Assembly (NCBI RefSeq): GCF_000971235.1
Contig: NZ_BBMB01000016.1
Coordinates: forward strand, 1 to 42,383
Source of the DNA: Demequina subtropica
Lineage (GTDB): Bacteria > Actinomycetota > Actinomycetes > Actinomycetales > Demequinaceae
Length of the DNA stretch: 42,383 nt
Reading direction: 5' to 3'
Positions 15,282 to 24,355 of this stretch are shown here, one piece after another. The notes beneath the pieces are model-generated. The model was not told the origin of the DNA. It did no database searches and was given only the letters and a program-made list of their open reading frames with translations. The translations under genes were made by a program, and so were the position numbers. Each line of letters starts with the position of its first letter. Positions within the stretch are counted from its first letter, which is position 1.

Positions 15282-18035
15282 ATGACTTCGCGCATCCCCG
15301 ACAAGGCCACCGTCGACGGACTCGAGGACCGCTGGAACGAGGCCTGGGAGGCCGCCGGCACCTACCGCTTCGACGAGTCGAAGACCCGCGAGCAGGTGTA
15401 CTCCATCGACACCCCGCCGCCAACCGTCTCGGGCTCCCTCCACGTGGGCCACGTGTTCAGCTACACGCACACCGATGTGGTGGCGCGCTACCAGCGCATG
15501 AAGGGCCGCGAGGTCTTCTACCCGATGGGCTGGGACGACAACGGCCTGCCCACCGAGCGCCGCGTGCAGAACTACTACGGCGTCCGCTGCGACCCCACCC
15601 TCCCCTACGTCGAAGGCTACGAGCCCCCGTTCGAGGGCGGCGAGGGCAAGTCGGTCAAGGCCGCGGACCAGCAGCCGATCTCGCGCCGGAACTTCGTCGA
15701 GCTGTGCGAGCGCCTGACCGCCGAGGACGAGAAGCAGTTCGAGGCGCTGTGGCGCCACCTCGGCCTCTCGGTCGACTGGTCGCGCACCTACCAGACCATC
15801 TCGCCCTCGTCGCAGGCCGTGGCCCAGCAGGCCTTCCTGCGTGGGCTCGGGCGTGGCGAGTGCTACCAGGCCGAGGCGCCGACCCTGTGGGACGTCACGT
15901 TCCGCACCGCGGTCGCGCAGGCCGAGCTCGAGGACCGCGAGCGTCCCGGCGCGTACCACCGCCTGGCCTTCGAGCCGGCGGCGGACATGGAGGAGGCGAC
16001 CGGCTCGTACGAGTCCGTGTGGATCGAGACCACCCGCCCCGAGCTGCTCCCCGCGTGCGTCGCCCTGGTCGCGCACCCCGACGACGAGCGCTACCAGCCG
16101 CTGTTCGGCACGCACGTGCGCACGCCTCTGTTCGGCGTCGAGGTGCCCGTGGTCGCGCACCACCTCGCCAACCCCGACAAGGGGTCCGGCATCGCGATGA
16201 TCTGCACGTTCGGCGACGTCACCGACGTCACCTGGTGGCGCGAGCTGCGCCTGCCGACGCGCCCGGTCATCGGCTGGGACGGCCGCATGCTGGCAGAGGC
16301 TCCCGCCGGGATCGACTCCCCCGAGGGCGTCGCCGCGTACGGCGAGCTCGCGGGGCTCACCACGTTCTCGGCGCAGAAGCGCATCGTCGAGATGCTGGTC
16401 GAGGCCGGCGTCATGGACGGCGACCCGCGCGCGATCTCGCACCCGGTCAAGTTCTTCGAGAAGGGCGACAAGCCGCTCGAGATCGTCACCACGCGCCAGT
16501 GGTACATCCGCAACGGCGGCACCGACGCGGGCCTGAACGCGGAGCTGGTCGCGCGCGGCTCGGAGCTCGACTTCGAGCCCGACTTCATGCGCGTGCGCTA
16601 CGAGAACTGGGTCAAGGGCCTCACGGGCGACTGGCTGATCTCGCGCCAGCGCTTCTTCGGCGTGCCGATCCCGGTCTGGTACCCCGTGCTCGAGGACGGC
16701 TCGCCCGACTACGACCACCCGCTGGTCCCGTCGGAGGAGGCGCTCCCCGTCGACCCGTCCGTGGACGTGCCCGCCGGCTACGAGGCCTCGCAGCGCGACG
16801 TGCCCGGCGGCTTCACCGGGGAGAAGGACATCATGGACACGTGGGCGACCTCGTCGCTCACCCCGCAGATCGTGTGCGGCTGGCGCGACAACCCCGCGCT
16901 GTTCGCCGCCACGTTCCCCATGGACCTCCGCCCCCAGGGTCAGGACATCATCCGCACGTGGCTGTTCTCCACGGTGGTGCGCTCGCACGCCGAGCACGGC
17001 ACCCTCCCGTGGAAGCACGCCGCGATCTCCGGCTGGATCCTCGACCCCGACCGCAAGAAGATGTCGAAGTCGAAGGGCAACGTCGTCACGCCGATGGGCC
17101 TGCTCGAGTCGCACGGCTCGGACGCGGTCCGGTACTGGGCCGCCGCGGCGCGCCTGGGCACCGATGCTGCCTTCGACGAGGGCCAGATGAAGATCGGCCG
17201 TCGCCTCGCGATGAAGGTGCTCAACGCCTCGAAGTTCGTGCTGGGCGCGACGGGCATCTCGACAGCGGCGGGCTCGTCGCTGGCCGAGGGCCTCGAGGCC
17301 ACCGCGCACGTGACCGCGGCGCCGGTGACCGAGGCGCTCGACGCAGCGATGCTCTCGGCGCTCGCCGACGTGGTGGACGCCGCCACCAAGGCGCTCGAGG
17401 GCTACGACCACACCAAGGCGCTCGAGGTCGCGGAGACGCTGTTCTGGACCTTCTGCGACGACTACCTCGAGCTGGTCAAGGCGCGTGCCTACGACGGCGC
17501 CGCCCCGGGCGAGGCGATCGACCCGCACGCGCCGTGCTCGGAGGGTGCCGCATCGGCGCGCGCCGCGCTCACGCTGTCCCTGCAGACGTTCCTGCGCCTG
17601 TTCGCGCCGGTGCTGCCGTTCGCGACCGAGGAGGTGTGGAGCTGGTTCCAGGAGGGCTCGGTGCACCGCGCCTCGTGGCCGGTCTCGGAGCCGCTGCGTG
17701 CGGCGGCGGGCGCCTCCTCCGCAGGTGCTCCCCTGCTGGCCGCGGCTGGCGAGGCGCTCTCCGTGCTCCGCAAGGTCAAGTCCGAGGCCAAGGTCTCGCA
17801 GCGCACGCCGCTGACGTCGGTGGACCTGCTGGTGCCGGCTGCCAAGGCGTCGTTCGTGCGGGCGGCGAAGGCGGACCTGCTCGCCGCGGGCCGCGTCGAG
17901 GCGATGCAGATCGTCGACACCGAGGCCGCGCTCGAGCCCAACGTCGACGGCCTGGGCACCGAGGACGGATCGCCGGACGCGATCGCCGACCCCACGGTCA
18001 TGCGCACGGAGAACGCGGTCCTGGGCGAGGCGTAG
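15282..18035 (+). CDS. valS: Valyl-tRNA synthetase
   Basis: Charges tRNA-Val. The 917-residue protein is a class Ia synthetase: the HIGH-type signature HVGH is at residues 54-57 (GSLHVGHVFSYTH), the CP1 editing domain fills about 190-400, KMSKS is at 593-597, and the tRNA-Val anticodon-binding helices follow. The ATG at 15282 has GGAAG about ten bases upstream; the in-frame ATG at 15273 is too close to that site. In most actinobacteria valS follows clpX in the same direction, whereas here it converges on clpX, which indicates a local rearrangement. Confidence 0.96.
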   Translation: MTSRIPDKATVDGLEDRWNEAWEAAGTYRFDESKTREQVYSIDTPPPTVSGSLHVGHVFSYTHTDVVARYQRMKGREVFYPMGWDDNGLPTERRVQNYYGVRCDPTLPYVEGYEPPFEGGEGKSVKAADQQPISRRNFVELCERLTAEDEKQFEALWRHLGLSVDWSRTYQTISPSSQAVAQQAFLRGLGRGECYQAEAPTLWDVTFRTAVAQAELEDRERPGAYHRLAFEPAADMEEATGSYESVWIETTRPELLPACVALVAHPDDERYQPLFGTHVRTPLFGVEVPVVAHHLANPDKGSGIAMICTFGDVTDVTWWRELRLPTRPVIGWDGRMLAEAPAGIDSPEGVAAYGELAGLTTFSAQKRIVEMLVEAGVMDGDPRAISHPVKFFEKGDKPLEIVTTRQWYIRNGGTDAGLNAELVARGSELDFEPDFMRVRYENWVKGLTGDWLISRQRFFGVPIPVWYPVLEDGSPDYDHPLVPSEEALPVDPSVDVPAGYEASQRDVPGGFTGEKDIMDTWATSSLTPQIVCGWRDNPALFAATFPMDLRPQGQDIIRTWLFSTVVRSHAEHGTLPWKHAAISGWILDPDRKKMSKSKGNVVTPMGLLESHGSDAVRYWAAAARLGTDAAFDEGQMKIGRRLAMKVLNASKFVLGATGISTAAGSSLAEGLEATAHVTAAPVTEALDAAMLSALADVVDAATKALEGYDHTKALEVAETLFWTFCDDYLELVKARAYDGAAPGEAIDPHAPCSEGAASARAALTLSLQTFLRLFAPVLPFATEEVWSWFQEGSVHRASWPVSEPLRAAAGASSAGAPLLAAAGEALSVLRKVKSEAKVSQRTPLTSVDLLVPAAKASFVRAAKADLLAAGRVEAMQIVDTEAALEPNVDGLGTEDGSPDAIADPTVMRTENAVLGEA

Positions 18036-18053
18036 CCCCCCTGGCCTGCGGAA

Positions 18054-18111
18054 ATGGTAGGTCCTGGTCGGTTTGGCTAGGTTCTCGCCTCACAGTGGTA
18101 GCTGATTGTCG
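18054..18111 (+). repeat. Left 58-bp inverted repeat of the endonuclease cassette
   Basis: Begins 19 bases past the valS stop. It matches the reverse complement of 19153-19210 at 50 of 58 positions, with an uninterrupted 12-base core (GGTTCTCGCCTCACAG region). It lies before the valS terminator and would be transcribed as valS 3' UTR. Confidence 0.85.
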
Positions 18112-18115
18112 CTAG

Positions 18116-18154
18116 GCGCCGGTCGGTGCTGGTATCCCCAGCCCCGACCGGCGC
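18116..18154 (+). terminator. valS terminator
   Basis: Stem of 11 bp (18116-18126 with 18144-18154) plus an inner 4-bp stem, followed by TTCTCTCTCC. It is the most classical intrinsic terminator in the window. Confidence 0.85.
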
Positions 18155-18220
18155 TTCTCTCTCCACCTAGGATCCGAGCCAGCCGCAGGAAGCGTTCCGA
18201 GACCACCTACAACCGACGGT

Positions 18221-19174
18221 GTGACACACCTCCGCGCCGTCCCCACCCTTGCACCCGAGGAGACGCTCGCCGACGCGTTGCGACGCACCACCCGCGCGTT
18301 CACGTTAGCGGAGCTCGCGAGCATGGCATCCGCACGGAAAGCACGGACCGCCGTCGAGAACGGCCACGCCGTGCGGGTCCTTCCAGATGCGTACGTCGCA
18401 GGCATCCACGCCGAGTCGTTCGCGGCACGGGCCGATGCAGCGCTGCTGTGGTCGGGCCTCAACGGGGCCCTCTCGGGCCCGGCCGCGCTGTACGTGTGGG
18501 GCTTCCTCGCCGAGCCGCCCGAGATGATCGACCTGGTGATGCCGCAACCCCTCCACCACCAGATCCCGCGTTGGCTGCGGATCCGACGCATCAGCTGGCA
18601 GCCTCCGCTCGCACGCCTCCGGACCATGACCGTGGTCGGAGCCTCGCACGCGGTGGTGCTGGGCTACGGCCTGTTGGCGGCGCGGGATCGCTCGACCGCG
18701 GTGCACGCGGCGATCGCCAGCGGCATGACGAGCGTCGACCAGCTCCTCGACACCGTCGCCGCTGTCCCACGGGTGCCATCGCGTCGTGCGCTGGTGCGAA
18801 CCCTCGAGGCAGCCGCGCTCGGCGCAGAGAGCTATCTCGAGGAGCACAGCGCGCGGAAGGTGTTCAACACGGGCGAGTTCGCGCGTTTCATCCGCCAGCA
18901 CCGCGTGCTCGCCGAGGGGCGGACCCACCGCCTCGACATGTTCGACCCGTCGACCCTGACCAACGTCGAGCTCGACAGCGAGGAGCACCATGGCAACCCC
19001 GACCAGCGCCGCCGGGACCTTCGTAGGGATGCGCGGCTCGCCACCGTCGGGATCCAGGCGGTGCGGCTCGACTACCGGGACCTCACAGAACGACCGGAGT
19101 GGTGCCGTGCCTTGGTACGTGGCGTGCTCGTGGCGCGCGAGCGCCACGTGGGCGACAATGCGCTACCCCTGTGA
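18221..19174 (+). CDS. AbiEi-N/DUF559-like (Vsr/PD-(D/E)XK) endonuclease protein
   Basis: 317 residues. The N-terminus (about 14-62) looks like the AbiEi-type winged helix: FTLAELASMASARKARTAV followed by VRVLPDAYVAG. The C-terminal third fits DUF559, a Vsr-like nuclease fold: LEEHSARK, HRLDMFDPSTL with Asp239, NVELDSEEHH with Glu250, then an Arg/Asp-rich helix and GIQAVRLDYRDL. The pattern D...ExD with a following helix is that of PD-(D/E)XK enzymes. GTG start at 18221; no ribosome site is seen, but TACAAC ends seven bases before it, so it may be leaderless. The last codons (DNALPL) and the stop lie inside the right inverted repeat. No partner toxin gene is adjacent. A defence or selfish-nuclease role is inference. 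Confidence 0.75.
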   Translation: MTHLRAVPTLAPEETLADALRRTTRAFTLAELASMASARKARTAVENGHAVRVLPDAYVAGIHAESFAARADAALLWSGLNGALSGPAALYVWGFLAEPPEMIDLVMPQPLHHQIPRWLRIRRISWQPPLARLRTMTVVGASHAVVLGYGLLAARDRSTAVHAAIASGMTSVDQLLDTVAAVPRVPSRRALVRTLEAAALGAESYLEEHSARKVFNTGEFARFIRQHRVLAEGRTHRLDMFDPSTLTNVELDSEEHHGNPDQRRRDLRRDARLATVGIQAVRLDYRDLTERPEWCRALVRGVLVARERHVGDNALPL

Positions 19175-19210
19175 GGCGAGAACCTCGCCGATCCGACCAC
19201 TACCTACCAT
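19153..19210 (-). repeat. Right 58-bp inverted repeat of the endonuclease cassette
   Basis: Reverse-complement partner of 18054-18111. It covers the last six sense codons and stop of the endonuclease gene and reaches to 16 bases from the clpX stop. It contains a small extra stem, GGCGAG-aac-CTCGCC. Confidence 0.85.
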
Positions 19211-19226
19211 CTTCGGCGTGGGTGGG

Positions 19227-20483
<1,257 letters not shown>

Positions 20484-20651
20484 CGTGGGACTCCTCTCAC
20501 GAACCAGGTCGTGTGCTTCAAGGCTACCTAGGGGCTCTGACACACGGGGGACGGCGCGCCGGGCTCAGTCGACAGCCTCGCAGATACCAGCGCCGATGCG
20601 CGAGATCCTTAGCATTTCGTGACCTTCGCGACATCGCCCCGACACGCACGA

Positions 20652-20680
20652 CGGGGCGCCGGCATCACGCCGGCGCCCCG
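20652..20680 (-). terminator. Terminator of the clpP1-clpP2 operon
   Basis: Perfect 12-bp stem (20652-20663 with 20669-20680), 21 bases past the clpP2 stop. The rest of 20484-20700 holds the clpX promoter. Confidence 0.82.
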
Positions 20681-20700
20681 AGTGCTGTCGACAGACCGCG

Positions 20701-21405
20701 CTACGCCCCCGCGGGACGCACCGCGGTGGTGCCCTTGCGGGACTCGAGGACCTGGTCCACGAGTCCGTACTCCTTGGCCTGCTCGGCCGAGAGGAACGTG
20801 TCGCGCTCGATGTCCTCGCGCACCTTCTCGGGGGTCTGACCCGAGTGGAAGGCGAGCGTGTTCTCGAGCCACTCGCGCATGCGGAGCATCTCCTCCGCGT
20901 AGATCTCGATGTCCGAGGCCTGCGCACGCGCGCCGCCCTCGATGCGCGGCTGGTGGATCATCACGCGGGCGTTAGGCAGCGCGAGGCGCTTGCCCGGGGT
21001 GCCCGCCGCGAGCAGGACCGCGGCCGCCGAGGCCGCCTGGCCCAGGCACACGGTCTGGATCTCGGGCTTGATGTACTGCATCGTGTCGTAGATCGCGGTG
21101 AGCGCGGTCTGCGAGCCGCCGGGGCTGTTGATGTACAGCGTGATGAGGCGGTCGGGGTCCTGCGACTCGAGCACGAGCAGCTGGGCCATGACGTCGTCCG
21201 CCGAGGCGTCGTCGATCTGCACACCGAGGAAGATGATGCGGTCCTCGAACAGCTTCGCGTACGGGTCCTGGCGCTTGAAGCCGTAGGCCGTGCGCTCCTC
21301 GAACTGAGGAAGGATGTAGCGCGACGAGGGGGCGTCGTAGGCCCCGCCGCCGAAGGTGCCGGCCGTGCGTCCGGCCGCCTGGAACGCGCGCTGGATCTCG
21401 CTCAC
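20701..21405 (-). CDS. clpP2: ATP-dependent Clp protease proteolytic subunit, second copy
   Basis: Serine protease subunit, 234 residues, with catalytic Ser126 (GQAASAAAV), His151 (MIHQP) and Asp202 (ERDTFLS). It has a longer N-terminal extension than the upstream copy (YILPQFEER region), as seen for actinobacterial ClpP2. The GTG start at 21405 overlaps the clpP1 stop by four bases (GTGA), so the two subunits are translationally coupled, consistent with a mixed ClpP1P2 tetradecamer. Actinobacterial ClpP1P2 works with ClpX and ClpC; ClpX is encoded just downstream. Confidence 0.95.
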   Translation of the reverse strand: MSEIQRAFQAAGRTAGTFGGGAYDAPSSRYILPQFEERTAYGFKRQDPYAKLFEDRIIFLGVQIDDASADDVMAQLLVLESQDPDRLITLYINSPGGSQTALTAIYDTMQYIKPEIQTVCLGQAASAAAVLLAAGTPGKRLALPNARVMIHQPRIEGGARAQASDIEIYAEEMLRMREWLENTLAFHSGQTPEKVREDIERDTFLSAEQAKEYGLVDQVLESRKGTTAVRPAGA

Positions 21406-22016
21406 GCCTTGCCTCCCTGGGACTTGTCGCCCGCCTCCGCGGCGTGCGTGATGACCTTGTCGACGAACCCGTACTCGAGCGCCTCGTCCGCCGTGAACCA
21501 GCGGTCGCGGTCGGCGTCCTTGGTCACCTGCTCCAGCGTCTTGCCGGTCTGCTCGGCCGTCAGCGACGCGAGCACCTTCTTCATGTGCATGATGAGCTCC
21601 GCGTTGATGCGGATGTCGGTCGCGGTGCCGTAGATGCCGCCCGAGGGCTGGTGCATCATCACGCGGGCGTGCGGCGTCGCGAAGCGCTTGCCGGGCGCGC
21701 CCGAGGAGAGCAGGAACTGCCCCATCGACGCGGCCATACCCATCGCGACGGTCGCGACGTCGGGCTTGATGTACTGCATCGTGTCGTAGATCGCCATGCC
21801 CGCGGTGATCGAGCCGCCGGGGCTGTTGATGTACAGGTAGATGTCCTTGTCCGGGTCCTCCGCGGCCAGCAGCATCATCTGAGCGCAGATGGCGTTCGCG
21901 TTGTCGTCGCGCACCTCGTCGCCCAGCCAGATGATGCGCTCGCGCAGCAGCCGGTTGAAGATCGAGTCGTTCAGGCCCATCCCGGGCCCTTCGCCTCGCG
22001 CCGTGATCTCGTTCAC
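21402..22016 (-). CDS. clpP1: ATP-dependent Clp protease proteolytic subunit, first copy
   Basis: 204 residues with catalytic Ser97 (GMAASMGQ), His122 (MMHQP) and Asp171 (DADRDRWF). The GTG start at 22016 is supported by a perfect AGGAGG upstream. A -10 TAGGGT at 22051-22046 (minus strand) would give a leader of about 23 nt. The promoter region carries one GGACGATGC copy and a 31-bp dyad. It is the first gene of the clpP1-clpP2 pair and supplies one of the two rings of the protease chamber. Confidence 0.96.
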   Translation of the reverse strand: MNEITARGEGPGMGLNDSIFNRLLRERIIWLGDEVRDDNANAICAQMMLLAAEDPDKDIYLYINSPGGSITAGMAIYDTMQYIKPDVATVAMGMAASMGQFLLSSGAPGKRFATPHARVMMHQPSGGIYGTATDIRINAELIMHMKKVLASLTAEQTGKTLEQVTKDADRDRWFTADEALEYGFVDKVITHAAEAGDKSQGGKA

Positions 22017-22077
22017 GTGTGTCCTCCTGTCGAGCGTCCAGGTTGACCCTAACGCTCACCGCAGGCCGGACGATGCC

Positions 22078-22108
22078 GTTCACCCCCTGGTTTCGCTACG
22101 GGGTGAAC
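22078..22108. promoter_or_regulatory. Perfect 9-bp dyad in the clpP1/DUF4190 divergent promoter region
   Basis: GTTCACCCC (22078-22086) and GGGGTGAAC (22100-22108) flank a 13-base spacer. Because the flanking genes diverge, an operator is more likely than a terminator. The spacer TTTCGC only loosely recalls ClgR sites, so I do not name the regulator. Confidence 0.45.
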
Positions 22109-22239
22109 GCGTGTCCCCCTCGGGGCGCTCCCCCATCCCGCGCCGACCCCGGTCACCCTCCGAGCCGATGCACGCATGCGCACGGCGCACTAGCGTCGGA
22201 GTGGAGACACGGCCACGCCGGCCGGTCGAGGAGGGCACC

Positions 22240-22767
22240 ATGAGCACCACACCGGAGGACCCGTTCGCGTCGGGCCCGCAGCAACCGCAGCAACCCCAGC
22301 AACCCCAGCCGCAGCAGCCGCCGCAGGGCGGACCGCCTCCGCAGCAGCCTCCCCAGCCCCAGCAGCCGCCCCAGTACGCGGTCCCGCCGGGCGGGGTGCC
22401 GCCGCAGCAGCCGGCCCCCGCCCCGTACGGCGGGTACGGCGGCTACGGCCCGGTCCCGGGCACGGAGAAGAACTGGATGGGCACGGCGTCCCTGGTGCTG
22501 TCGCTCGTGGGCCTGTTCACGTTCATCACCGCGATCGCGGGCATCGTCTTCGGGCACCTGAGCCTCAGCGCCGCCAAGCGCGGCGAGGCCGACAACCGCG
22601 GCATGGGCATCGCGGGCCTGGTGATCGGCTACCTCATCGTGGTGCTCGGGATCCTCGCGGCGATCGCGATCTTCGCGATCGCGGGCTGGTTCATCACCGA
22701 GTGCGGCGGCGACAACCCCGCGGACTGGTGCCAGAACCTCGACATCGAGGTGAGCACCGCCCCCTGA
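22240..22767 (+). CDS. DUF4190 membrane protein with Pro/Gln-rich N-terminus
   Basis: 175 residues. The first 65 are a Pro/Gln/Gly-rich, probably disordered region built on repeated CAG-CC(G/C) codons (nt 22280-22420). The rest is a DUF4190 domain with two membrane helices separated by GHLSLSAAKRGE and the GMGIAGLVIGYL motif. The C-terminus is outside the helices and has two cysteines (TECGGDNPADWCQN) that could form a disulfide. GAGGAGGG lies before the ATG, and TAGCGT (22191-22196) may be its -10. Function unknown. It interrupts the usual tig-clpP1 neighbourhood and points the other way. Confidence 0.82.
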   Translation: MSTTPEDPFASGPQQPQQPQQPQPQQPPQGGPPPQQPPQPQQPPQYAVPPGGVPPQQPAPAPYGGYGGYGPVPGTEKNWMGTASLVLSLVGLFTFITAIAGIVFGHLSLSAAKRGEADNRGMGIAGLVIGYLIVVLGILAAIAIFAIAGWFITECGGDNPADWCQNLDIEVSTAP

Positions 22768-22802
22768 GCGCGCATCGTCCCCGCGAGGCGTGGGAGACAG
22801 CA

Positions 22803-22840
22803 CGAGGCCCCGGCCACCCTCACGGGTGACCGGGGCCTCG
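22803..22840. terminator. Bidirectional terminator between DUF4190 and tig
   Basis: Stem of 17 bp with one mismatch (22803-22819 with 22824-22840) around TCAC. Its outer stem is nearly identical to the terminator at 38406-38448. Confidence 0.88.
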
Positions 22841-22855
22841 TCGCGTCTGCGAGGG

Positions 22856-24181
22856 TTACTCGGCGGCGGCGTCGGCCGCGGCGGCCTCCTCGGCCTTCTC
22901 GTCCTCGATCGAGCCGATGACGTCGGAGAGGTCGACGGCCTTGCCCGCGGTGTCGACCACGGTGGCGCGGCGCAGCGCGAAGGCGGTGGCCTTGGAGCGC
23001 GCGACCTCGGAGACCATGGCGGGGATCTGGCCGGCCTGCTCCACCTGCTGGATGAAGGTGCCCGGGTCCATGCCGTACTGGCGCGACGAGTTGATCAGGT
23101 AGTCGAGGAGCTCGGGCTGCTCGACCTCGATGTCCAGGTCGTCCGCGAGCTGGTCGAGGAGGATCTGGGTGCGGAGGGCCTTGTGGGCCTCCTCGGTGAC
23201 CTCGGCGCGGTGCTCGTCGTCCTCGAGGCGGTTCTCGTTCTCGAGGTGGCTGTGGACCTCGTTCTCGATGACCTTCTTGGGGAGCTCGAAGTCGGTGGCC
23301 TCCGTGAGCTTCTCGAGGAGCTTCTCGCGGGCCTCCATGGCCTGGTTGTTGACCTTGATCTTCGCGGCCTGCGACTCGAGGTCCTCACGGAGCTCGGCGA
23401 GCGTGTCGAACTCCGACGCGAGCTGCGCGAAGTCGTCGTCCGCCTCGGGGAGCTCGCGGGTCTTGACGGCGGTCACCTTGACGGTGATCTGCGCCTTCTC
23501 GCCCGCGTGGTCGCCGGCGGCCAGGGGGGCCTCGAACGTGGTCTCCTCGTCGGCGGACAGGCCGGTGATGGCCTCGTCGATGCCCTCGAGCATGTTGCCG
23601 GCGCCCACCTGGTAGGAGGTGCCCTGGACGTTGTCGATGGTCTCGTCGCCGATGACGGCGACGAGGTCGAGGGTCACGAAGTCGCCCTCGGCGGCCGGAC
23701 GGTCGACGCCCACGAGGGTGCCGAAGCGCTCGCGGAGCGCGTCCAGGCGGCCGTCGACGTCCTCGGCCGAGACCTCGATCGGCTCGACCTCGATGGTGAG
23801 GTCGGCCACGGCGGGCAGCTCGACCTCGGGGCGGATCTCCACGATCGCGGTGAACTCGAGGCCCTCGTCGCCGTCGACCGAGCCGGGGACCTTGGTGACC
23901 TCGACCTCGGGCTGGCCGAAGGGACGGATGCCCGACTCCTTGACCGCCTCGGTGTACCAGCCGGGCAGGCCGTCGTTGACGGCGTGCTCGATGATGGCGC
24001 CCTTGCCGACGCGCTGCTCGAGGACCTTCGCGGGCACCTTGCCCTTGCGGAAGCCGGGGATCTGCACCTGCTTGCCCACGTGCTCGTAGGCGTGCTCCAT
24101 GCTGGGCGCGAGGTCCGCCTCGGAGAGGCTGACCGTCAGCTTGACGGTGGTGGCGTCGATCTTCTCGAGGGCGCTGGTCAC
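22856..24181 (-). CDS. tig: Trigger factor
   Basis: Ribosome-associated chaperone and peptidyl-prolyl isomerase, 441 residues. The N-terminal ribosome-binding domain contains the FRKGKVP signature (GFRKGKVPAKVLEQ) near residue 45, the FKBP-like domain spans about 150-240 and the helical arms with acidic C-terminus (EKAEEAAAADAAAE) follow. The start is GTG at 24181, with AGGAG seven bases upstream. A -10 TACGAT at 24259-24254 on the minus strand would give a leader of about 65 nt. It stands next to clpP1P2, as in most actinobacteria, linking folding and degradation of new proteins. Confidence 0.96.
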   Translation of the reverse strand: MTSALEKIDATTVKLTVSLSEADLAPSMEHAYEHVGKQVQIPGFRKGKVPAKVLEQRVGKGAIIEHAVNDGLPGWYTEAVKESGIRPFGQPEVEVTKVPGSVDGDEGLEFTAIVEIRPEVELPAVADLTIEVEPIEVSAEDVDGRLDALRERFGTLVGVDRPAAEGDFVTLDLVAVIGDETIDNVQGTSYQVGAGNMLEGIDEAITGLSADEETTFEAPLAAGDHAGEKAQITVKVTAVKTRELPEADDDFAQLASEFDTLAELREDLESQAAKIKVNNQAMEAREKLLEKLTEATDFELPKKVIENEVHSHLENENRLEDDEHRAEVTEEAHKALRTQILLDQLADDLDIEVEQPELLDYLINSSRQYGMDPGTFIQQVEQAGQIPAMVSEVARSKATAFALRRATVVDTAGKAVDLSDVIGSIEDEKAEEAAAADAAAE

Positions 24182-24311
24182 TACGTACTCCTGAATATGG
24201 GTTGAGGGGCCCGCGGGTGCTCCGTCGGCTCCCGCTGCTCGGGCAACCCTGCAATCGTACGCGCCGCACGCGCACAGGCCAATTCGAGGACGATGCGCGG
24301 GCCGCCCTCGC

Positions 24312-24350
24312 GCGGGCGCGCGCTCCGGGGTTGCCGGGGCGCGCGCCCGC
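24312..24350 (-). terminator. Terminator of the xyloglucanase gene
   Basis: Perfect 12-bp stem (24312-24323 with 24339-24350), with a further CCGG pair inside the loop, 6 bases past the stop at 24356. Confidence 0.75.
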
Positions 24351-24355
24351 ACCTG

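Larger units (their letters stand above)
18054..19210. mobile_element. Single-gene cassette bounded by 58-bp inverted repeats
   Basis: A 1157-bp unit consisting of two inverted repeats and one endonuclease-like gene, between the convergent valS and clpX. The left repeat starts 19 bases after the valS stop and the right repeat ends 16 bases before the clpX stop. Similarity stops sharply at the inner edges; outside, only a few bases (gcggaa / gccgaag) still match. I saw no clear target-site duplication and no transposase, so classing it as mobile is an inference. Confidence 0.5.

Noticed and set aside
18054..18111. A small peptide encoded inside the inverted repeats (frame opening ATG GTA GGT)
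   Set aside because: The two copies do not keep the same frame length (8 versus 15 codons) and no ribosome site is present.
18221..19174. A type IV toxin-antitoxin pair (AbiE)
   Set aside because: No AbiEii nucleotidyltransferase gene is adjacent; the C-terminus fits a DUF559 nuclease better.
22091..22108. A ClgR operator upstream of clpP1
   Set aside because: Only the CGC half fits the published consensus; the partner GCG half is missing. Recorded as an unnamed dyad.
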